Assembly (NCBI GenBank): GCA_023412275.1 | Contig: JAEYNY010000145.1 | Coordinates: 1 to 64,000, forward strand | Source: Bacillota bacterium | GTDB lineage: Bacteria > Bacillota > Clostridia > Acetivibrionales > DSM-1351 | Direction: 5' to 3' | Length of the DNA stretch: 64,000 nt | Part shown: positions 52,685 through 61,493 of the stretch, one piece after another | How the letters are laid out: every line of letters starts with the position of its first letter | Position numbering within the stretch: the stretch's first letter is position 1 | Notes under the pieces: model-generated | What the model saw: only the letters and a program-made list of their open reading frames with translations | Told to the model about the DNA's origin: nothing | The model's database searches: none | Made by a program: the position numbers and the translations under genes

Positions 52685-52713
52685 ATTATATACCATTTAT
52701 AGCCATTGGTCAA
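52685..52713 (-). promoter_or_regulatory. Sigma-A promoter of the cobalamin operon
   Basis: TTGACC (52708-52713) and TATAAT (52685-52690), 17 bp apart on the minus strand, just upstream of the aptamer. Confidence 0.75.
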
Positions 52714-52762
52714 TCAATCTTTTACCCATCCTTCGACATTCTATTACATTCTTCTGAGTATA

Positions 52763-53656
52763 TCATAGGATACAGGACTTTTCCATAATGGCTTTGAGTT
52801 GTAAAATTTCCTGTTCATTTGCCCTTGGCAGCGGAAATGAACAATAATCCTTTACAGAGATACCCTTAATCATCATTGCTCTTTTAATATAAGGAACAAA
52901 AGGCTTACCTACCTGATAAATGTCCATAAGGCAATCTATCTTCCTTTGAATAACTGAAATCATTTTAAGGTCATTGTCTTTGAATGCCTTTACCCATGCA
53001 CTGCAAATCTCAGGAACAAGATTTGACAATCCGCCAATGCAGCCGTCCCCTCCTGACATTACATTATGGGTAAAGTTGTCATCAAATCCAGAGTAAATTT
53101 TAAAATTCGGGAACTCTGGCTTGATTAATTTTATCAGTTCCCTTGTATGATCCATCCCCGGTATAGTATCCTTGTATCCTACGATATTTTTGTGTTTTCT
53201 CAAAAGATTCAGCGTCACATTTGGAGAAATGTCATACCCTGTACGATCAGGGAAACTATAGAGATACAGGTCACCGGGGCATTCATCGGCTACCTTGTCG
53301 TAATACTCCTCAACACTTTCTTGGCTCAATCCGAAATAATACGGTGAAATTACCACAATGCCGTTAGCACCCTGTTCACAGGCATATTTTGAAAGCTCTA
53401 TTGTCTCGTTTATATCCATGCTTGAAGTTCCAACCAGCAGCTTCGTCCTACCACTGATTTTCTTAACTGCCAATCGGATCAGTTCCTTTTTGCTTTCTAC
53501 CGGAATTGCAAAAAACTCTCCGATACTTCCCAAAATTAAAATGCCGTCAACTCCACCCTTTATCAGATGGTCATACAGATTATGGAGTGACTGGGTATCA
53601 ATTTTTCTATTTTCATCAAATATAGTAACAGCTGGGGTAATGTATTCACATTTCAT
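52763..53656 (-). CDS. DapA/NAL-superfamily lyase, probable 2-keto-3-deoxy sugar-acid aldolase
   Basis: 297 residues, TIM-barrel lyase family. GVDGILILGSIGEFFAI (GxxGE), the Tyr in LYLYSFPDRTG (~133) and the Schiff-base Lys in VGYKDTIPGMDH (~161). It is not next to lysine genes but 21 bp after an IlvD/Edd dehydratase, so it more likely cleaves or dehydrates the 2-keto-3-deoxy acid formed by that enzyme than makes dihydrodipicolinate. Confidence 0.8.
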   Translation of the reverse strand: MKCEYITPAVTIFDENRKIDTQSLHNLYDHLIKGGVDGILILGSIGEFFAIPVESKKELIRLAVKKISGRTKLLVGTSSMDINETIELSKYACEQGANGIVVISPYYFGLSQESVEEYYDKVADECPGDLYLYSFPDRTGYDISPNVTLNLLRKHKNIVGYKDTIPGMDHTRELIKLIKPEFPNFKIYSGFDDNFTHNVMSGGDGCIGGLSNLVPEICSAWVKAFKDNDLKMISVIQRKIDCLMDIYQVGKPFVPYIKRAMMIKGISVKDYCSFPLPRANEQEILQLKAIMEKSCIL

Positions 53657-53677
53657 CTTCGTATCTCCTTTATTTTG

Positions 53678-55405
53678 TTAATAACCTGCACCTTCCATAG
53701 CCGAAAGGGCGGATTCGGTATATCTTTTCAGTAAACCTTTTCTTACAGGAGGCATTATTACTTCCTTATTCTTTTCGCGTTGGGCAAAGATTTTCTGAAC
53801 CTCTTGCAAAGACAATTCCTTTTGTTTTATACCTACAACGTTGAGACTCCTGTTCTCAATGTCATACTCTATAATATCTCCTGTTTCAACAAGGCTTAAA
53901 GGCCCTCCGGCAGCGGCCTCCGGCGAAACGTGTCCTATTGCCGCTCCCCGTGTCGCCCCTGAAAACCTGCCGTCTGTCACAAGAGAAACAGTGCCGTTCA
54001 GCCGCTTGTCACACACGATAGCTTCTGTCGTCATCAACATTTCAGGCATTCCGCTGCCTCTCGGGCCCTCATAACGGATTACTATTATTTCGCCGGGGTT
54101 AATTTCATTATTAACCACTGCATTATAGGCATCTTCCTCGCTATTGTATACTCTGGCAATACCCTTGTGTTTACGCATACCTTCCGTACAGGCCGAATAC
54201 TTTACTATAGATCCATGGGGTGCAATATTTCCTTTTAAGACAGCGATGGAGCCTTTTTCCTTAGTTTCATTCAAGGGAGTAATAACATCTTCCCTCTTCA
54301 AACCGTAATTAGAAAGATAACCAATATTTCTGTTGAAAAAGTTATCCTTTTCCAAATCTTCAAGGTTTTCTCCCAAAGTCTTTCCGGTTACAGTCATTAC
54401 ATCCAGATGCAGATATTCTTTAAGCATTAATTGCACAATTGGTATTCCTCCAGCAAACCAGAATGATTCAGTGAGGTGCTCTCCGCTTGGAAATATATTG
54501 CCAATATGCGGAATCCTATGGTTTATTTCATCGAACATTTCAGGTGTCAATATAATATCAAGTTCCCTTGCAATAGCAGGTAAATGCAGTGTTGCATTGG
54601 TAGAACCACCGATTGCGCTATGGACAACGACTGCATTTATAAATGCCTCCTTTGACATTATTATGTCTGGAGTTATGCCTTTTTCAGCCAGCTCAATAAT
54701 TTTCCTGCCTGCCTTTCTTGAGTAAGACAGGATGTCTCTCATAGTTGCAGGAACTAATGCACTTCCCGGCAATGCCATTCCAAGAGCCTCGGCCATACAC
54801 TGCATAGTGCTGGCGGTTCCCAGGAAAGTACATGCACCTACAGATGGGCAGCCTGTCAGCTTATAATCACGAATTTCCTGACTGCTTATTTCTCCCTTTC
54901 GTTTTTGCCGAAGTGAGATGTCTCCAGCAACTAATGACGTAGTCATATTGGGGCCGGGTCTCATACTACCACCCGGTATAAAAATTGCCGGAATATCAAG
55001 TCTCGCGGCTGCCTTTAAGTGAGCGGGAATAGATTTGTCACAGGACGAGGATAAAATCAAACCATCCCATGAAACCATGCTTCCATGTACCTCAACCATA
55101 TCGCAAATAGCCTCTCGGGATGCCAGTACATAATTCATACCCTTGTGCCCCTGTGCACACCCATCGCAAATATCTGTCGAATGAAATCTTGCAGGACAGC
55201 CTCCGGCCTCGTACACACCAATTCTTGCCTGTTCTGTCAGCTGATTCAGATGAGTACTTCCCGGATGGCTGTCACCGAATGCATCTTCTATTAATATCTG
55301 AGGTTTAGTAATGTCCTCCTCGTCCCAGCCGGAACCCAGTTGGAGTGCATCGAACTGTGCCCAGAGTAGTCTCTCTGATGAGCTTTTTTGCTTTACATTA
55401 TCCAT
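53678..55405 (-). CDS. IlvD/Edd-family sugar-acid dehydratase
   Basis: 575 residues from ATG 55405 (GGAGG five bases upstream). Fe-S Cys are in ICDGCAQGHKGMNY, SSSCDKSIPAHL and TGCPSVGACTFLGTAST, and later GGSTNATLHLPAIARE and TDGRFSGATRGAAIGHVSPE. Neighbours (FCD regulator, keto-acid lyase, xylan enzymes) point to an aldonate such as xylonate, arabonate or gluconate rather than branched-chain amino acid synthesis. Second gene of the operon. Confidence 0.83.
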   Translation of the reverse strand: MDNVKQKSSSERLLWAQFDALQLGSGWDEEDITKPQILIEDAFGDSHPGSTHLNQLTEQARIGVYEAGGCPARFHSTDICDGCAQGHKGMNYVLASREAICDMVEVHGSMVSWDGLILSSSCDKSIPAHLKAAARLDIPAIFIPGGSMRPGPNMTTSLVAGDISLRQKRKGEISSQEIRDYKLTGCPSVGACTFLGTASTMQCMAEALGMALPGSALVPATMRDILSYSRKAGRKIIELAEKGITPDIIMSKEAFINAVVVHSAIGGSTNATLHLPAIARELDIILTPEMFDEINHRIPHIGNIFPSGEHLTESFWFAGGIPIVQLMLKEYLHLDVMTVTGKTLGENLEDLEKDNFFNRNIGYLSNYGLKREDVITPLNETKEKGSIAVLKGNIAPHGSIVKYSACTEGMRKHKGIARVYNSEEDAYNAVVNNEINPGEIIVIRYEGPRGSGMPEMLMTTEAIVCDKRLNGTVSLVTDGRFSGATRGAAIGHVSPEAAAGGPLSLVETGDIIEYDIENRSLNVVGIKQKELSLQEVQKIFAQREKNKEVIMPPVRKGLLKRYTESALSAMEGAGY

Positions 55406-55474
55406 ATTAACCTCCATGACCCCCTTGTGCCGGACGAACCTATCCAGTTCGGCATATATAAAATACTTTGTTGC

Positions 55475-56164
55475 TTACATATTAGTTTGAAAAGTATTGT
55501 ACAAGTCCTCCATATGTTCATCCATTATTCGTTTTGCATCAAGAGAATTACCGCATTTAACGGCTTCAAGTAACAATTTGTGATAATATATTCCCGCACT
55601 GTTACCCCTTTTTGTAACAATTTGAGAAAATGCCCGGTTTAAAACATCACTAAATATATAAAAGGTTTGAATTATAAGAGAATTCTTAGTTGTATTGGCA
55701 AGAAGCAAATGAAAATTCAAATCTGCCTTGGAGAACTGTTCCAGATCATCCTTAACCTTATCCATGGCTAAATATGCCTCCTCAAGCTTTGCCACGTCTT
55801 CGGCAGAAGCCTTCTTTGTGGCAAGTTCAGCAACATTGCCTTCCAGTACCCTGCGGTATTCTAAAATCTCCTGCAGTGAGTTTTCTTTTAAATAAGCGAT
55901 TGGTATTAAAGAATTCATACTGATTCCAGGTAGTGCATCAGTGATAAATGAGCCTTCCCCAAACCTGGTTTCTATTAAGCCTAAGGATGTCAGTTTCTGT
56001 AGTGCATTCCGTACCGTAACACGGCTTACTCCCAGTAATGCGGCCAATTCATTTTCAGAAGGGATTTTTTCTCCTTTCTTCCATTCATTATTTAAAATCT
56101 GCTCCTTTAACTGCTCAAAAACCTGTTCGCTTACGCTTTGACGTTCAACCTTCTTAATTGGCAT
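55475..56164 (-). CDS. GntR-family regulator, FadR/FCD type
   Basis: 229 residues. Winged helix at ~10-72 (EKIPSENELAALLGVSRVTV, LGLIETRFGEGSFI) and an all-helical FCD ligand domain (~85-215; EILEYRRVLEGNVAELA, DLNFHLLLANTTKNSLI with metal-type His). First gene of the gntR-dehydratase-lyase operon, with a palindrome at its own start; likely relieved by a sugar acid. Confidence 0.9.
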   Translation of the reverse strand: MPIKKVERQSVSEQVFEQLKEQILNNEWKKGEKIPSENELAALLGVSRVTVRNALQKLTSLGLIETRFGEGSFITDALPGISMNSLIPIAYLKENSLQEILEYRRVLEGNVAELATKKASAEDVAKLEEAYLAMDKVKDDLEQFSKADLNFHLLLANTTKNSLIIQTFYIFSDVLNRAFSQIVTKRGNSAGIYYHKLLLEAVKCGNSLDAKRIMDEHMEDLYNTFQTNM

Positions 56165-56214
56165 TAGATATCACCTTTCAATTACAAATAATTATTAATA
56201 CCTGTAAGTTGTAT

Positions 56215-56229
56215 ACCTGTATTACAGGT
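56215..56229. promoter_or_regulatory. GntR operator candidate
   Basis: ACCTGTA-T-TACAGGT is a perfect 7-bp dyad with a one-base centre, directly downstream of the predicted start site and 51 bp before the gntR ATG. A further half-site, ATACCTGTA, lies at 56199-56207. Confidence 0.6.
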
Positions 56230-56238
56230 TATAGTATT

Positions 56239-56267
56239 ATATTACAATGTACAATTTGAAATGTCAA
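56239..56267 (-). promoter_or_regulatory. Sigma-A promoter of the gntR operon
   Basis: TTGACA (56262-56267) and TAATAT (56239-56244) are 17 bp apart on the minus strand, about 75 bp upstream of the gntR ATG. The remaining ~230 bp up to the esterase gene show no other recognisable feature. Confidence 0.7.
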
Positions 56268-56499
56268 AGAGGATGTCACAAAAGAAGTGTTTGCTGCAAA
56301 CAGTAAGTTTTTCTTTTTAACACCGATACTCCCGTATAAAATTATATCAATCATTGCTTCCAAGATATTTGCAAGAGTTTCTAGTGGCTCATATTAGGAT
56401 ATTTTACCATAAACAACTGCAAATATCTTTAATCAAGCTTCTATTGATACAATTTATACTCCTAAGTACAAGTTATAAAAATAAATTTTGCGGCACCAG

Positions 56500-58365
56500 C
56501 TATTCCGTTGTAAAAGGCGAAGCAGGTAAACCCTCACAGTTATATAAGTTTGCATCCACGGGATTATCAGCCCAGGCATATCTTACATAAGCCGGGTGGG
56601 TTATCTTTTCACTGCGGACTACCACATCATTGCCAGTAAGTTCCGCATCAGCACGAACAAATATTCTGTCTGCTCCTGCTATAGCAAAAGCCCCCGGGCG
56701 TTCTCCATTTTTGACAGTCAACCCACTTCCTGTATCAGTGAAGGATAGTATTATTTTGTTTCCGTCTATTTTGTATGACTTATACATTGGCCCGTATGCA
56801 ACAATGGTTTTGTCCCCATATACGGTTTTTATGGCTGCAAGGGCCAAGCGGGTTCCCACATCCTTTTTATTTACAGGATGAATATCATTCCATTCCCCAA
56901 GGTCAATTGCAACAGCCATTGCTGTACCCGGTACACAAAGTGTCCTTCTCTGGGCTTCCCTCAACTCCGCCCAGTTGCTTTCCATTGGTATTTCTGAGGC
57001 CTCCATGAAGTTAGGCAGCTGAACATACAAGAACGGCAGATTTCCTATATTCCATTTCTGTCTCCAGTCTGAAATCAATGCCTTCAGAAGGTTCTCATAC
57101 TCTCCCGGATTCTTGGTATTGGATTCACCCTGATACCATAGAAAACCCTTTACTGCATAATTTGTAACAGGAGCAATCATTCCGTTGTACAAACCTAAGG
57201 GCCTCCACTGTACAAAGGCCGGTTCAGGCATGGGACTACTTTTTGCACCAATCACATACTGCCATTCACCGGATAAATCAATAAAACTATCTCCGATTTC
57301 CAGTTGGTAGGGTTTTTCTTTGTAAAATCCCCCTTTACCGGACGTATTTACTACTCTGAGTAGGATTGTATTTTTACCTTCCTTGAGTAGTCCCTCCTGA
57401 ACACTATATTTCCTTGGAATATACTGATTTGGCGTTGTTCCAACCTCTATACCATTGATATAGGCAGTATCTTCATCAACAATGTTCCCAAGTACAAGTC
57501 TTGCAGGTTTATTTGCAAGAGTACCTGAAATATGGATTTCCTTCCTGAACCAGACGACACCGTTGAAGTTGCCCAAACCCTCGTCTTCCCAATATGAAGG
57601 TACTTTTATATTCCGCCATGAGGTAGTATTATTTTCTATTCCCTTATCCTTTTTGTTTAAATCAGCGTACCAAGCTTCGGTGGCAGCCTGATCCTCTCTC
57701 AGTACTTTGTCCAGATAATCTCTGTTACTAAGCTCTTTTGCTGCTTCATAATGTTTAGGGAACTCCTTTAAGGCATTTTCGCTGAGCCATGCTTCAGCAG
57801 GTGAACCTCCCAAACTTGCATTAATCAGGCCTATTGGAATTCGGTACTTTTCAAACAGCTTTAAAGCAAAGAAATAACCCGTAGCAGTAAAATCCAAAAC
57901 CTTTTCAGGGTTGGCTGCCTCCCAACTTCCTGCGTCCATATCAGTTAGCGGTTTTTCAAAGTCGTATTTAACAGGAATGCAGAAATGCCTAATATAATCA
58001 TTGCAGCAAAGGGCAATTTCTTCAGGGTATGTATCCTTTAAGGAATCCATTTTCATTTCCATATTTGATTGTCCTGAACAAAGCCAGACATCACCCAGAA
58101 GAATATTCTTTATATTTATCTTTTCAATAGACTCTTCCGACTCAATAACCATATCGTAGGGCCCACCTGCTTCAGCAGGTTCAAGTTTAACAAACCACTC
58201 TCCACTTTCACTTGTGTAAGCCTGGTAGACTTTACTCATAAAGCGTACAATAACAGCGTCTCCGGGCGACGCCCATCCCCAAACCTTTACGTTTGTGTTT
58301 CTCTGTAATACCATGCCGTCGCTGATAATCCGGGGCAATTTTATTTTAGAACGAATATAATTCAA
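56500..58365 (-). CDS. SGNH sialate O-acetylesterase-like enzyme (probable acetylxylan/sugar esterase)
   Basis: About 621 residues. SGNH block I is VWLCSGQSNMEMKMDSL, then GLINASLGGSPAEAWLSE and FLWYQGESNTKNPGEYENLL, with a C-terminal NDIHPVNKKDVGTRLA (catalytic Asp/His). A beta-sandwich (~260-380; VVWFRKEIHISG, ARLVLGNIVDEDTAYING) resembling a GH2 sugar-binding domain is inserted, as is usual in the family. No signal peptide. The best start is TTG 58365 with AGGA six bases upstream; an ATG at 58419 lies inside the previous gene. Likely removes O-acetyls from xylan oligosaccharides. Confidence 0.83.
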   Translation of the reverse strand: MNYIRSKIKLPRIISDGMVLQRNTNVKVWGWASPGDAVIVRFMSKVYQAYTSESGEWFVKLEPAEAGGPYDMVIESEESIEKINIKNILLGDVWLCSGQSNMEMKMDSLKDTYPEEIALCCNDYIRHFCIPVKYDFEKPLTDMDAGSWEAANPEKVLDFTATGYFFALKLFEKYRIPIGLINASLGGSPAEAWLSENALKEFPKHYEAAKELSNRDYLDKVLREDQAATEAWYADLNKKDKGIENNTTSWRNIKVPSYWEDEGLGNFNGVVWFRKEIHISGTLANKPARLVLGNIVDEDTAYINGIEVGTTPNQYIPRKYSVQEGLLKEGKNTILLRVVNTSGKGGFYKEKPYQLEIGDSFIDLSGEWQYVIGAKSSPMPEPAFVQWRPLGLYNGMIAPVTNYAVKGFLWYQGESNTKNPGEYENLLKALISDWRQKWNIGNLPFLYVQLPNFMEASEIPMESNWAELREAQRRTLCVPGTAMAVAIDLGEWNDIHPVNKKDVGTRLALAAIKTVYGDKTIVAYGPMYKSYKIDGNKIILSFTDTGSGLTVKNGERPGAFAIAGADRIFVRADAELTGNDVVVRSEKITHPAYVRYAWADNPVDANLYNCEGLPASPFTTE

Positions 58366-58399
58366 TATAATTCCTACTTTCGAATGGGTATTAAAAACT

Positions 58400-60601
58400 T
58401 TAGCTATTAATATTAACATAATTATCGTATATGCGGTTTTTTAGAATACGTTCCTCAGGACTGAGTTTTTGAGCATCTGCAATCTCATACCCCCCAAAAG
58501 TATCGTAAAGTCTGGATAAAGGGTCAACCTCTACAAAGGTACACCATGGAAGCCAATGATACTGGCTTTGTAGCATCTGTCCCGTAAAGTTTCCGCTTTC
58601 GTGGCCCAACCCCGGCATTATATAGCCAATACTTCCGTCTATATCACTGGATTGTCTGGTATTTTTATGAATGAACTCGGCAAAATCCAGGTAATGCTCA
58701 TCGCCGGTTATAACGTACAATCTGTAGTATGTGTAGGAGCAAGCTGCCATATATACATCAGCCCCTCCTCCGATTGTTATTATACTCTGACCGCTTATGG
58801 AGTACCTGTTGAAGGGATGCTTTTCCATTGGTGCACGTACAGGGAATTTCCAAGCATAGGTCCAGGTCTCAGTATAGTCTGCAGCACCTACGGCACCTTC
58901 TTGCCATTTCTTTTCTCCTGTAAGATCATACAGAGCCAAAAAGCCAAACATTGCGTAGATGCCTGCTTCCTTGTCCTGTATATCAGTGTTGTCACATGTA
59001 CCACCTCTGTATTCCATGTTAAGGTAAGCATTTTCAAAAGACCAGTCTCCGGCCTTTATGGCTGCATTTTTATACCTTTCGTCACCTGTAACAAGGTAAA
59101 ACTCCACTAGGAAACGTATTACGCTTGGAGTATTTGACTTGGATTTCATCCTTACAGAGCTATCGGTGTTGTATGCACGATAAAAGCTACCGTCCTCATT
59201 TTGTATACTAATAAGCCAATCAGCTGTTTTTTGGCAGAATTCTCTCCATGCAGACCTCTCGATCCCCTTCTTTTTCATATATAGGTATGCGTCCAAAATT
59301 GCCTCAATGCCGTCTGCAAGCATTCTTATATAATGCGGGTACGGTTCAAAGGCACTTATACCGGGGTTGTAGCACATATTGGGTAAGCCTGATTCAGTCA
59401 TGGACGTTCTGACCCAGAAGTCAATTACGTTTACACCTTTTTTAAAGGTTTCAGGCATATTTTCCTTGTCTCCGTACCTCAGAAGCTGATAGCCGATTCC
59501 CGGTTGTTGCCCCACAAAACCAAATTGAAAGGATACGCAATTTATATCCATATGGGGAAGCTGACAGGCAAATGGGAGCCCGTAAGCATCACCGTACTGA
59601 CGTGTATATCTGTCAAGTATCTTCATACTGTTATGGAAGAAGAGTTCATTGTCCACATCAAATAATTTGTCTCTCAACCGGTCATAAGTCACTCTCCAGA
59701 TATCTCTCATCATAAGCTGGAAGCTGTCATATTTACCGAAATTCACTGCAACAGAATAATTTTGCGAAAAGCCCGGTTCTACAGGGTGATTAATACGTTG
59801 AAAGGTTTTTACCTTTCCGTTGTAGTCAAGTCCCCCATAGTGGTTTACTCCGGGCATCTGTCCGTCACAGCCGGGGTAAACATAATCAATTGAAAGCCCT
59901 TGGGTTTCTGTTTCAATTTCCTTACGTACCTCAAAGCCATAATACATATAGTTCATGGTCTTATTTTGCGGTCTGCTCATACCTATTGAGCCGATTGTAA
60001 ATTTGGGATCGATATTATTTTCTGATTGCATAATATCCAAAGACCGCATTGTTACATCCGGGGCCCATCGGGATATAGCTGCTGTTTCTCCGGATTCTAT
60101 ATTCTGCATGGCGAATAACGGCAAAGCATAGTGTGTTTCCATTTGCCAAAAGTATTCGCAATCCAAGTCCTTTCCAAATGCAAAATCAGGTGCAAATTGG
60201 TTTTGTCTGTACCATACACCCGGTGCAAAACAATTATAATCATGTGTATCCTTTGATTCATTCATTGCAAAGGATATTTTAGTTGAAAAGCCGAGGTCAT
60301 CCCCGGCTTTCAACACCTTCACATTTCTGCTTACCTTGAACCCCGATTCTCCCGCTTCATATACATCTGAGAAGGAAAACTCAGAACCGGAGTTTACGGC
60401 AAGTATACCCTTTGCAATTATACTATTACCGAAAACATCTACCTCAGTGTAGGCCTTGTCATAAAATTCATTTATAGCCATTGCTGTCTTAACAGTAACA
60501 AACATGGGGCGTTTGTTAAAATATATGGTCTTGTGGTTCTTTTGAACCTCCAGACCTCCATCTTTAAATATAAGAGTGTATTCGCCGCATACCAGCTTCA
60601 T
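58400..60601 (-). CDS. Unrecognised (alpha/alpha)-barrel-like carbohydrate enzyme
   Basis: 733 residues, no signal peptide. The N-terminal ~260 residues are beta-rich (LIFKDGGLEVQKNHKTIYFN, VKVLKAGDDLGFSTKISFAM). The rest repeats helical hairpins typical of (alpha/alpha)6 toroids: VRFLVEFYLVTGDERYKNAA, IYAMFGFLALYDLTGEKKWQ and YYRLYVITGDEHYLDFAEFI. Acidic candidates occur in PHMDINCVSF and GGADVYMAACSY. I cannot assign a GH or PL family. It lies between two esterases and beside GH39/GH43, so it probably acts on a xylan side chain. Confidence 0.6.
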   Translation of the reverse strand: MKLVCGEYTLIFKDGGLEVQKNHKTIYFNKRPMFVTVKTAMAINEFYDKAYTEVDVFGNSIIAKGILAVNSGSEFSFSDVYEAGESGFKVSRNVKVLKAGDDLGFSTKISFAMNESKDTHDYNCFAPGVWYRQNQFAPDFAFGKDLDCEYFWQMETHYALPLFAMQNIESGETAAISRWAPDVTMRSLDIMQSENNIDPKFTIGSIGMSRPQNKTMNYMYYGFEVRKEIETETQGLSIDYVYPGCDGQMPGVNHYGGLDYNGKVKTFQRINHPVEPGFSQNYSVAVNFGKYDSFQLMMRDIWRVTYDRLRDKLFDVDNELFFHNSMKILDRYTRQYGDAYGLPFACQLPHMDINCVSFQFGFVGQQPGIGYQLLRYGDKENMPETFKKGVNVIDFWVRTSMTESGLPNMCYNPGISAFEPYPHYIRMLADGIEAILDAYLYMKKKGIERSAWREFCQKTADWLISIQNEDGSFYRAYNTDSSVRMKSKSNTPSVIRFLVEFYLVTGDERYKNAAIKAGDWSFENAYLNMEYRGGTCDNTDIQDKEAGIYAMFGFLALYDLTGEKKWQEGAVGAADYTETWTYAWKFPVRAPMEKHPFNRYSISGQSIITIGGGADVYMAACSYTYYRLYVITGDEHYLDFAEFIHKNTRQSSDIDGSIGYIMPGLGHESGNFTGQMLQSQYHWLPWCTFVEVDPLSRLYDTFGGYEIADAQKLSPEERILKNRIYDNYVNINS

Positions 60602-60648
60602 GTAATTTCCCCCTTGGTATTAATGTATATTTCGGTTTCGTCATTTGG

Positions 60649-61446
60649 TTATTCTTCAGTAGCCCACGCCAGTCCCTTGTCTATATACTCATTCCAGAAT
60701 TTCCAATCATGAACACCGACGTCTTCTACATAGGTATGGTCTACGTTTTCTGAAACAAGGAATTCATGCAAGCCTCTGTTTTCCTTTATAAGAAAATCTT
60801 CTGTTCCGCAAGCCATGTATATCTTGGGTATATCTGCTTTTCTTTCCTTAAGACCACGGATTAGTGCTTCCGGGTCTTTGTCGCTTCCCAAAAGCTGGTC
60901 AAGATCCCCAAACACTCTTCTATAATAAGGATAGTCTGCAACAGGTCCTTTGAAATCTGGAGTAATCCCGGCAATTTGATTGGTAATAAGAGCTGAAGAC
61001 AATGCAATTATCCTTCCGAACCTTTCGGAGTATTTTAAACCATTTCTTATTGCACCATAACCACCCATGGATAATCCTCCAATGAATGTATCCTCTCTTT
61101 TATCTGATAAATGGAATGTCTTGCGTGTATATTCAACCAGCTCATTTCCGATTAGCTCTCCATAATATGCTCCAACATCTTCGTCATCTAAATAAAAATA
61201 ATTTTCGCCGGAGGGCATAAACACCGCAATATTGTATTTTAGAGATACCTCCTGTATTTTGGTGAATGTCAACCAATCCATATGATTACCTGAGTAACCG
61301 TGCAAGAGGTAAATGGACTTTAAAGGCCCTTTTGTCTCTTGAGCTTCCTGCCCCGGTATCTCAAATTTATCATTTGGTATCAAAGCATTAAAACATACTG
61401 GTCTTTTCATTGTTTTAGCGAAAAAGTTCACTTGAAGAATTGCCAT
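60649..61446 (-). CDS. Esterase D/CE1-like alpha/beta-hydrolase
   Basis: 265 residues from ATG 61446 (AAGGAG seven bases upstream). SIYLLHGYSGNHMDWL, the nucleophile in FIGGLSMGGYGAIRNGL, the acid in IYMACGTEDFLIKENR and the His in DVGVHDWKFWNEYI. Close to the tributyrin esterase/feruloyl or acetylxylan esterase group. Apparently cytoplasmic, as the other enzymes of this cluster. Confidence 0.85.
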   Translation of the reverse strand: MAILQVNFFAKTMKRPVCFNALIPNDKFEIPGQEAQETKGPLKSIYLLHGYSGNHMDWLTFTKIQEVSLKYNIAVFMPSGENYFYLDDEDVGAYYGELIGNELVEYTRKTFHLSDKREDTFIGGLSMGGYGAIRNGLKYSERFGRIIALSSALITNQIAGITPDFKGPVADYPYYRRVFGDLDQLLGSDKDPEALIRGLKERKADIPKIYMACGTEDFLIKENRGLHEFLVSENVDHTYVEDVGVHDWKFWNEYIDKGLAWATEE

Positions 61447-61493
61447 AATATTTCTCCTTTTCAAAAAATTTGTATTTAAATTCTTAAAATATT

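Noticed and set aside
52763..53656. Dihydrodipicolinate synthase (dapA) for lysine
   Set aside because: The lyase fold is shared, but the operon partners are a sugar-acid dehydratase and an FCD regulator, which fits catabolism better.
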